This document shows, piece by piece, positions 54,716-64,000 of a stretch of 64,000 nt of DNA. The stretch is taken from positions 85,002,867-85,066,866 of the forward strand of contig NC_079136.1 in NCBI RefSeq assembly GCF_945859705.1, given 5' to 3'. Made by a program: the position numbers and the translations under genes. Source of the stretch: Episyrphus balteatus. Taxonomy: Eukaryota > Arthropoda > Insecta > Diptera > Syrphidae. A model generated the notes under the pieces. That model was not told where the DNA came from and searched no databases. It worked only from the letters and a program-made list of their open reading frames with translations. Within the stretch, counting starts at the first letter, position 1. Each line of letters begins with the position of its first letter.

Positions 54716-54729
54716 TAACGGAGCCTCTA
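54716..54729. repeat. Target-site duplication, right copy
   Basis: The bases taacggagcctcta recur immediately after the truncated 5' end of the LINE. The satellite then resumes with aacaccccc, exactly where the left copy was interrupted. Together with the left copy this defines the insertion and the element limits to within a base or two. Confidence 0.88.
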
Positions 54730-57700
54730 AACACCCCCAAACTTGCAAAATTCAAAACTCTCTAAAAACAAAACTACAAGTCCAAAACTTATAGAAAATA
54801 CATTTTTGTGCTCTGTGAGTCGATATCCTTCGCATTCAATTCAATTGGAGTGAAAAAATTCACGTTTGAAGAAAATCACATTTCAAAATGTTTAAATCGT
54901 CATATCTCCTTAACGGAGCCTCTAAACACCCCCAAACTTGCAAAATTCAAAACTCTCTAAAAACAAAACTACAAGTCCAAAACTTATAGAAAATACATTT
55001 TTGTGCTCTGTGAGTCGATATCCTTCGCATACAATTCAATTGGAGTGAAAAAATTCACTTTTGAAGAAAATCACATTTCAAAATGTTTAAATCGTCATAT
55101 CTCCTTAACGGAGCCTCTAAACAACCCCAAACTTGCAAAATTCAAAACTCTCTAAAAACAAAACTACAAGTCCAAAACTTATAGAAAATACATTTTTGTG
55201 CTCTGTGAGTCGATATCCTTCGCATACAATTCAATTGGAGTGAAAAAATTCACTTTTGAAGAAAATCACATTTCAAAATGTTTAAATCGTCATATCTCCT
55301 TAACGGAGCCTCTAAACAACCCCAAACTTGCAAAATTCAAAACTCTCTAAAAACAAAACTACAAGTCCAAAACTTATAGAAAATACATTTTTGTGCTCTG
55401 TGAGTCGATATCCTTCGCATACAATTCAATTGGAGTGAAAAAATTCACTTTTGAAGAAAATCACATTTCAAAATGTTTAAATCGTCATATCTCCTTAACG
55501 GAGCCTCTAAACAACCCCAAACTTGCAAAATTCAAAACTCTCTAAAAACAAAACTACAAGTCCAAAACTTATAGAAAATACATTTTTGTGCTCTGTGAGT
55601 CGATATCCTTCGCATACAATTCAATTGGAGTGAAAAAATTCACTTTTGAAGAAAATCACATTTCAAAATGTTTAAATCGTCATATCTCCTTAACGGAGCC
55701 TCTAAACACCCCCAAACTTGCAAAATTCAAAACTCTATAAAAACAAAACTACAAGTCCAAAACTTATAGAAAATACATTTTTGTGCTCTGTGAGTCGATA
55801 TCCTTCGCATTCAATTCAATTGGAGTGAAAAAATTCACGTTTGAAGAAAATCACATTTCAAAATGTTTAAATCGTCATATCTCCTTAACGGAGCCTCTAA
55901 ACACCCCCAAACTTGCAAAATTCAAAACTCTCTAAAAACAAAACTACAAGTCCAAAACTTATAGAAAATACATTTTTGTGCTCTGTGAGTCGATATCCTT
56001 CGCATTCAATTCAATTGGAGTGAAAAAAAATTCACTTTTGAAGAAAATCACATTTCAAAATGTTTAAATCGTCATATCTCCTTAACGGAGCCTCTAAACA
56101 ACCCCAAACTTGCAAAATTCAAAACTCTCTAAAAACAAAACTACAAGTCCAAAACTTATAGAAAATACATTTTTGTGCTCTGTGAGTCGATATCCTTCGC
56201 ATACAATTCAATTGGAGTGAAAAAATTCACTTTTGAAGAAAATCACATTTCAAAATGTTTAAATCGTCATATCTCCTTAACGGAGCCTCTAAACAACCCC
56301 AAACTTGCAAAATTCAAAACTCTCTAAAAACAAAACTACAAGTCCAAAACTTATTGAAAATACATTTTTGTGCTCTGTGAGTCGATATCCTTCGCATACA
56401 ATTCAATTGGAGTGAAAAAATTCACTTTTGAAGAAAATCACATTTCAAAATGTTTAAATCGTCATATCTCCTTAACGGAGCCTCTAAACAACCCCAAACT
56501 TGCAAAATTCAAAACTCTCTAAAAACAAAACTACAAGTCCAAAACTTATAGAAAATACATTTTTGTGCTCTGTGAGTCGATATCCTTCGCATTCAATTCA
56601 ATTGGAGTGAAAAAAAATTCACGTTTGAAGAAAATCACATTTCAAAATGTTTAAATCGTCATATCTCCTTAACGGAGCCTCTAAACACCCCCAAACTTGC
56701 AAAATTCAAAACTCTCTAAAAACAAAACTACAAGTCCAAAACTTATAGAAAATACATTTTTGTGCTCTGTGAGTCGATATCCTTCGCATTCAATTCAATT
56801 GGAGTGAAAAAATTCACGTTTGAAGAAAATCACATTTCAAAATGTTTAAATCGTCATATCTCCTTAACGGAGCCTCTAAACACCCCAAAACTTGCAAAAT
56901 TCAAAACTCTCTAAAAACAAAACTACAAGTCCAAAACTTATAGAAAATACATTTTTGTGCTCTGTGAGTCGATATCCTTCGCAAACAATTCAATTGAAGA
57001 AAATCACATTTCAAAATGTTTAAATCGTCATATCTCCTTAACGGAACCTCTAAACACCCCAAAACTTGCAAAATTCAAAACTCTCTAAAAACAAAACTAC
57101 AAGTCCAAAACTTATAGAAAATACATTTTTGTGCTCTGTGAGTCGATATCCTTCGCCTACAATTCATTTGGAGTGAAAAAATTCACTTTTGAAGAAAATC
57201 ACATTTCAAAATGTTTAAATCGTCATATCTCCTTAACGGAGCCTCTAAACACCCCAAAACTTGCAAAATTCAAAACTCTCTAAAAACAAAACTACAAGTC
57301 CAAAACTTATAGAAAATACATTTTTGTGCTCTGTGAGTCGATATCCTTCGCATACAATTCAATTGGAGTGAAAAAATTCACTTTTGAAGAAAATCACATT
57401 TCAAAATGTTTAAATCGTCATATCTCCTTAACGGAGCCTCTAAACACCCCCAAACTTGCAAAATTCAAAACTCTAAAAACAAAACTACAAGTCCAAAACT
57501 TATAGAAAATACATTTTTGTGCTCTGTGAGTCGATATCCTTCGCATACAATTCAATTAGAGTTAAAAAATTCACGTTTGAAGAAAATCACATTTCAAAAT
57601 GTTTAAATCGTCATATCTCCTTAACGGAGCCTCTAAACACCCCAAAACTTGCAAAATTCAAAACTCTCTAAAAACAAAACTACAAGTCCAAAACTTATAG

Positions 57701-58089
57701 AAAATACATTTTTGTGCTCTGTGAGTCGATATCCTTCGCCTACAATTCATTTGGAGTGAAAAAATTCACTTTTGAAGAAAATCACATTTCAAAATGTTTA
57801 AATCGTCATATCTCCTTAACGGAGCCTCTAAACACCCCAAAACTTGCAAAATTCAAAACTCTCTAAAAACAAAACTACAAGTCCAAAACTTATAGAAAAT
57901 ACATTTTTGTGCTCTGTGAGTCGATATCCTTCGCAAACAATTCAATTGAAGAAAATCACATTTCAAAATGTTTAAATCGTCATATCTCCTTAACGGAGCC
58001 TCTAAACACCCCAAAACTTGCAAAATTCAAAACTCTCTAAAAACAAAACTACAAGTCCAAAACTTATAGAAAATACATTTTTGTGCTCT

Positions 58090-59740
58090 GTGAGTCGATA
58101 TCCTTCGCATACAATTCAATTGGAGTGAAAAAATTCACTTTTGAAGAAAATCACATGCAAAATTCAAAACTCTCTAAAAACAAAACTACAAGTCCAAAAC
58201 TTATAGAAAATACATTTTTGTGCTCTGTGAGTCGATATCCTTCGCATACAATTCATTTGGAGAGAAAAAATTCACTTTTGAAGAAAATCACATTTCAAAA
58301 TGTTTAAATCGTCATATCTCCTTAACGGAGCCTCTACACACACCCAAACTTGCAAAATTCAAAACTCTCTAAAAACAAAACTACAAGTCCAAAACTTATA
58401 GAAAATACATTTTTGTGCTCTGTGAGTCGATATCCTTCGCCTACAATTCATTTGGAGTGAAAAAAATTCACTTTTGAAGAAAATCACATTTCAAAATGTT
58501 TAAATCGTCATATCTCCTTAACGGAGCCTCTAAACACCCCCAAACTTGCAAAATTCAAAACTCTCTAAAAACAAAACTACAAGTCCAAGACTTATAGAAA
58601 ATACATTTTTGTGCTCTGTGAGTCGATATCCTTCGCATACAATTCAATTGGAGTGAAAAAATTCACTTTTGAAGAAAATCACATTTCAAAATGTTTAAAT
58701 CGTCATATCTCCTTAACGGAGCCTCTAAACACCCCCAAACTTGTAAAATTCAAAACTCTCTAAAACAAAACTACAAGTCCAAAACTTATAGAAAATATAT
58801 TTTTGTGCTCTGTGAGTCGATATCCTTCGCATTCAATTCAATTGGAGTGAAAAAATTTCACGTTTGAAGAAAATCACATTTCAAAATGTTTAAATCGTCA
58901 TATCTCCTTAACGGAGCCTCTAAACACCCCCAAACTTGCAAAATTCAAAACTCTAAAAACAAAACTACAAGTCCAAAACTTATAGAAAATACATTTTTGT
59001 GCTCTGTGAGTCGATATCCTTCGCCTACAATTTATTTGGAGTGAAAAAATTCACTTTTGAAGAAAATCACATTTCAAAATGTTTAAATCGTCATATCTCC
59101 TTAACGGAGCCTCTAAACACCCCCAAACTTGCAAAATTCAAAACTCTCTAAAAACAAAACTACAAGTCCAAAACTTATAGAAAATACATTTTTGTGCTCT
59201 GTGAGTCGATATCCTTCGCATACAATTCATTTGGAGATAAAAAATTCACGTTTGAAGAAAATCACATTTCAAAATGTTTAAATCGTCATATCTCCTTAAC
59301 GGAGCCTCTAAACACCCCCAAACTTGCAAAATTCAAAACTCTCTAAAAACAAAACTACAAGTCCAAAACTTATAGAAAATACATTTTTGTGCTCTGTGAG
59401 TCGATATCCTTCGCATTCAATTCAATTGGAGTGAAAAAAAATTCACTTTTGAAGAAAATCACATTTCAAAATGTTTAAATCGTCATATCTCCTTAACGGA
59501 GCCTCTAAACACCCCCAAACTTGCAAAATTCAAAACTCTAAAAACAAAACTACAAGTCCAAAACTTATAGAAAATACATTTTTGTGCTCTGTTAGTCGAT
59601 ATCCTTCGCATACAATTCAATTGGAGTGAAAAAATTCACTTTTGAAGAAAATCACATGCAAAATTCAAAACTCTCTAAAAACAAAACTACAAGTCCAAAA
59701 CTTATAGAAAATAAATTTTTGTGCTCTGTGAGTCGATATC
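58090..59740 (+). repeat. Duplicated 58-bp-deleted monomers
   Basis: Two monomers jump from aaaatcacat directly to gcaaaattcaaaac, losing the same 58 bases that include the whole hinge (near 58155 and 59656, 1501 bp apart). An identical break point in both means one deletion event was copied. Several monomers between them also carry the 3-bp shorter aactctaaaaac form or the 21-bp deletion, so this is one of the more irregular parts of the array. Confidence 0.8.
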
Positions 59741-61912
59741 CTTCGCATTCAATTCAATTGGAGTGAAAAAATTCACGTTTGAAGAAAATCACATTTCAAA
59801 ATGTTTAAATCGTCATATCTCCTTAACGGAGCCTCTAAACACCCCCAAACTTGCAAAATTCAAAACTCTCTAAAAACAAAACTACAAGCCCAAAACTTAT
59901 AGAAAATACATTTTTGTGCTCTGTGAGTCGATATCCTTCGCATTCAATTCAATTGGAGTGAAAAAAAAATTCACTTTTGAAGAAAATCACATTTCAAAAT
60001 GTTTAAATCGTCATATCTCCTTAACGGAGCCTCTAAACACCCCCAAACTTGTAAAATTCAAAACTCTCTAAAAACAAAACTACAAGTCCAAAACTTATAG
60101 AAAATACATTTTTGTGCTCTGTGAGTCGATATCCTTCGCATACAATTCATTTGGAGAGAAAAAATTCACTTTTGAAGAAAATCACATTTCAAAATGTTTA
60201 GATCGTCATATCTCCTTAACGGAGCCTCTAAACACCCCCAAACTTGCAAAATTCAAAACTCTCTAAAAACAAAACTACAAGTCCAAAACTTATAGAAAAT
60301 ACATTTTTGTGCTCTGTGAGTCGATATCCTTCGCATTCAATTCAATTGGAGTGAAAAAATTCACGTTTGAAGAAAATCACATTTCAAAATGTTTAAATCG
60401 TCATATCTCCTTAACGGAGCCTCTAAACACCCCCAAACTTGCAAAATTCAAAACTCTAAAAACAAAACTACAAGTCCAAAACTTATAGAAAATACATTTT
60501 TGTGCTCTGTGAGTCGATATCCTTCGCATTCAATTCAATTGGAGTGAAAAAAAATTCACTTTTGAAGAAAATCACATTTCAAAATGTTTAAATCGTCATA
60601 TCTCCTTAACGGAGCCTCTAAACAACCCCAAACTTGCAAAATTCAAAACTCTCTAAAAACAAAACTACAAGTCCAAAACTTATAGAAAATACATTTTTGT
60701 GCTCTGTGAGTCGATATCCTTCGCATACAATTCAATTGGAGTGAAAAAATTCACTTTTGAAGAAAATCACATTTCAAAATGTTTAAATCGTCATATCTCC
60801 TTAACGGAGCCTCTAAACAACCCCAAACTTGCAAAATTCAAAACTCTCTAAAAACAAAACTACAAGTCCAAAACTTATAGAAAATACATTTTTGTGCTCT
60901 GTGAGTCGATATCCTTCGCATACAATTCAATTGGAGTGAAAAAATTCACTTTTGAAGAAAATCACATTTCAAAATGTTTAAATCGTCATATCTCCTTAAC
61001 GGAGCCTCTAAACACCCCCAAACTTGCAAAATTCAAAACTCTCTAAAAACAAAACTACAAGTCCAAAACTTATAGAAAATACATTTTTGTGCTCTGTGAG
61101 TCGATATCCTTCGCATTCAATTCAATTGGAGTGAAAAAATTCACGTTTGAAGAAAATCACATTTCAAAATGTTTAAATCGTCATATCTCCTTAACGGAGC
61201 CTCTAAACACCCCCAAACTTGCAAAATTCAAAACTCTCTAAAAACAAAACTACAAGTCCAAAACTTATAGAAAATACATTTTTGTGCTCTGTGAGTCGAT
61301 ATCCTTCGCCTACAATTCAATTGGAGTAAAAAAATTCACTTTTGAAGAAAATCACATTTCAAAATGTTTAAATCGTCATATCTCCTTAACGGAGCCTCTA
61401 AACAACCCCAAACTTGCAAAATTCAAAACTCTCTAAAAACAAAACTACAAGTCCAAAACTTATAGAAAATACATTTTTGTGCTCTGTGAGTCGATATCCT
61501 TCGCATTCAATTCAATTGGAGTGAAAAAAAATTCACTTTTGAAGAAAATCACATTTCAAAATGTTTAAATCGTCATATCTCCTTAACGGAGCCTCTAAAC
61601 AACCCCAAACTTGCAAAATTCAAAACTCTCTAAAAACAAAACTACAAGTCCAAAACTTATAGAAAATACATTTTTGTGCTCTGTGAGTCGATATCCTTCG
61701 CATACAATTCAATTGGAGTGAAAAAATTCACTTTTGAAGAAAATCACATTTCAAAATGTTTAAATCGTCATATCTCCTTAACGGAGCCTCTAAACAACCC
61801 CAAACTTGCAAAATTCAAAACTCTCTAAAAACAAAACTACAAGTCCAAAACTTATAGAAAATACATTTTTGTGCTCTGTGAGTCGATATCCTTCGCATTC
61901 AATTCAATTGGA

Positions 61913-63450
61913 GTGAAAAAAAATTCACGTTTGAAGAAAATCACATTTCAAAATGTTTAAATCGTCATATCTCCTTAACGGAGCCTCTAAACACCCCCAA
62001 ACTTGCAAAATTCAAAACTCTCTAAAAACAAAACTACAAGTCCAAAACTTATAGAAAATACATTTTTGTGCTCTGTGAGTCGATATCCTTCGCATTCAAT
62101 TCAATTGGAGTGAAAAAATTCACGTTTGAAGAAAATCACATTTCAAAATGTTTAAATCGTCATATCTCCTTAACGGAGCCTCTAAACACCCCAAAACTTG
62201 CAAAATTCAAAACTCTCTAAAAACAAAACTACAAGTCCAAAACTTATAGAAAATACATTTTTGTGCTCTGTGAGTCGATATCCTTCGCAAACAATTCAAT
62301 TGAAGAAAATCACATTTCAAAATGTTTAAATCGTCATATCTCCTTAACGGAGCCTCTAAACAACCCCAAACTTGCAAAATTCAAAACTCTCTAAAAACAA
62401 AACTACAAGTCCAAAACTTATAGAAAATACATTTTTGTGCTCTGTGAGTCGATATCCTTCGCATACAATTCAATTGGAGTGAAAAAATTCACTTTTGAAG
62501 AAAATCACATTTCAAAATGTTTAAATCGTCATATCTCCTTAACGGAGCCTCTAAACAACCCCAAACTTGCAAAATTCAAAACTCTCTAAAAACAAAACTA
62601 CAAGTCCAAAACTTATAGAAAATACATTTTTGTGCTCTGTGAGTCGATATCCTTCGCATTCAATTCAATTGGAGTGAAAAAAAATTCACGTTTGAAGAAA
62701 ATCACATTTCAAAATGTTTAAATCGTCATATCTCCTTAACGGAGCCTCTAAACACCCCCAAACTTGCAAAATTCAAAACTCTCTAAAAACAAAACTACAA
62801 GTCCAAAACTTATAGAAAATACATTTTTGTGCTCTGTGAGTCGATATCCTTCGCATTCAATTCAATTGGAGTGAAAAAATTCACGTTTGAAGAAAATCAC
62901 ATTTCAAAATGTTTAAATCGTCATATCTCCTTAACGGAGCCTCTAAACACCCCAAAACTTGCAAAATTCAAAACTCTCTAAAAACAAAACTACAAGTCCA
63001 AAACTTATAGAAAATACATTTTTGTGCTCTGTGAGTCGATATCCTTCGCAAACAATTCAATTGAAGAAAATCACATTTCAAAATGTTTAAATCGTCATAT
63101 CTCCTTAACGGAACCTCTAAACACCCCCAAACTTGCAAAATTCAAAACTCTCTAAAAACAAAACTACAAGTCCAAAACTTATAGAAAATACATTTTTGTG
63201 CTCTGTGAGTCGATATCCTTCGCATACAATTCAATTAGAGTTAAAAAATTCACGTTTGAAGAAAATCACATTTCAAAATGTTTAAATCGTCATATCTCCT
63301 TAACGGAGCCTCTAAACACCCCAAAACTTGCAAAATTCAAAACTCTCTAAAAACAAAACTACAAGTCCAAAACTTATAGAAAATACATTTTTGTGCTCTG
63401 TGAGTCGATATCCTTCGCCTACAATTCATTTGGAGTGAAAAAATTCACTT
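61913..63450 (+). repeat. 4-monomer tandem repeat (761 bp) near the right end
   Basis: The monomer with eight As and cgtttgaag occurs at 61913 and 62674. Both are followed by a cgtttgaag monomer and then a 21-bp-deleted monomer (cgcaaac near 62287 and 63047). The offset is 4 x 195 minus 19, explained by the 21-bp deletion and two extra As. The deleted monomer recurs again 564 bp later near 63611, a three-monomer step. Confidence 0.78.
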
Positions 63451-64000
63451 TTGAAGAAAATCACATTTCAAAATGTTTAAATCGTCATATCTCCTTAACG
63501 GAGCCTCTAAACACCCCAAAACTTGCAAAATTCAAAACTCTCTAAAAACAAAACTACAAGTCCAAAACTTATAGAAAATACATTTTTGTGCTCTGTGAGT
63601 CGATATCCTTCGCAAACAATTCAATTGAAGAAAATCACATTTCAAAATGTTTAAATCGTCATATCTCCTTAACGGAACCTCTAAACACCCCAAAACTTGC
63701 AAAATTCAAAACTCTCTAAAAACAAAACTACAAGTCCAAAACTTATAGAAAATACATTTTTGTGCTCTGTGAGTCGATATCCTTCGCCTACAATTCATTT
63801 GGAGTGAAAAAATTCACTTTTGAAGAAAATCACATTTCAAAATGTTTAAATCGTCATATCTCCTTAACGGAGCCTCTAAACACCCCAAAACTTGCAAAAT
63901 TCAAAACTCTCTAAAAACAAAACTACAAGTCCAAAACTTATAGAAAATACATTTTTGTGCTCTGTGAGTCGATATCCTTCGCATACAATTCAATTGGAGT

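Larger units (their letters stand above)
54716..64000 (+). repeat. 195-bp satellite array, right block (family C)
   Basis: About 48 further monomers of family C in the same orientation and register as the left block. Compared with the left block, it has more aaacaaccccaaac hinges and more 21-bp-deleted monomers. Only here are the A-runs in gtgaaaaaaaattcac expanded to eight or nine (near 56020, 56607, 59431, 59957, 60544, 61521, 61913 and 62674). The array runs off the window end. No gene is seen. Confidence 0.97.

Noticed and set aside
54716..54755. Real start codon for the reverse transcriptase frame at 54755
   Set aside because: It is a TTG in satellite sequence outside the element, and the first 13 residues are satellite-encoded. 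The frame is open there only by chance.
1..64000. Hammerhead ribozyme in the satellite, as in some insect and fluke satellites
   Set aside because: No CTGATGA-type core paired with a GAAA core was found on either strand of the monomer consensus.

Overview
The window is almost entirely one tandem satellite DNA. The basic monomer is about 195 bp and A/T-rich. All copies run in the same direction, and I estimate about 315 of them (window length minus the insert, divided by 195). I see no host protein gene, tRNA, rRNA or CRISPR. The only other element is a single 5'-truncated non-LTR retrotransposon (LINE) at 52379-54715, on the minus strand. The organism is most likely an insect. The LINE is of the insect-rich I/LOA/R1 group type, with reverse transcriptase, RNase H and a C-terminal CCHC, and it ends in units of the insect telomere motif TTAGG. 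The setting fits pericentromeric, centromeric or subtelomeric heterochromatin. I do not recognise the satellite and cannot name the species.

Layout. 1-9058: family A monomers (accgagcgtctaaacaggtc), very homogeneous, with a few family B monomers. 9059-14060: mostly family B (aaccaagcgtctaaacacca), with an island of A monomers at about 10246-10810 that was copied in by a 9-monomer duplication. About 14041-14100: a hybrid B/C monomer marks the junction. 14061-17500: an irregular zone of family C (acggagcctctaaacacccc) with short and chimeric monomers. 17500-52378: a long family C array. 54716-64000: family C again, in the same register, after the LINE.

Shared private mutations expose nested duplications within the array: 24 monomers (offset 4651-4673 bp, about 23.4-32.7 kb), 21 monomers (4075 bp, about 33.6-41.6 kb), 13 monomers (2536 bp, about 44.0-48.6 kb), 9 monomers (1755 bp, 8.6-12.1 kb), 8 monomers (1561 bp), 7 monomers (1360 bp), 6 monomers (1170 bp), 5 monomers (966 and 954 bp) and 4 monomers (about 757-761 bp). 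This is the pattern expected from unequal exchange that repeatedly amplifies local blocks.

The LINE inserted once, flanked by a 14-bp target-site duplication of satellite sequence. It is dead: the 5' part is lost, the catalytic YADD box reads YAGD, and an 8-bp tandem duplication shifts the reading frame just after that box. The RNase H and CCHC parts are still open. All other open frames in the window are either accidental satellite frames or shadows on the strand opposite the LINE.
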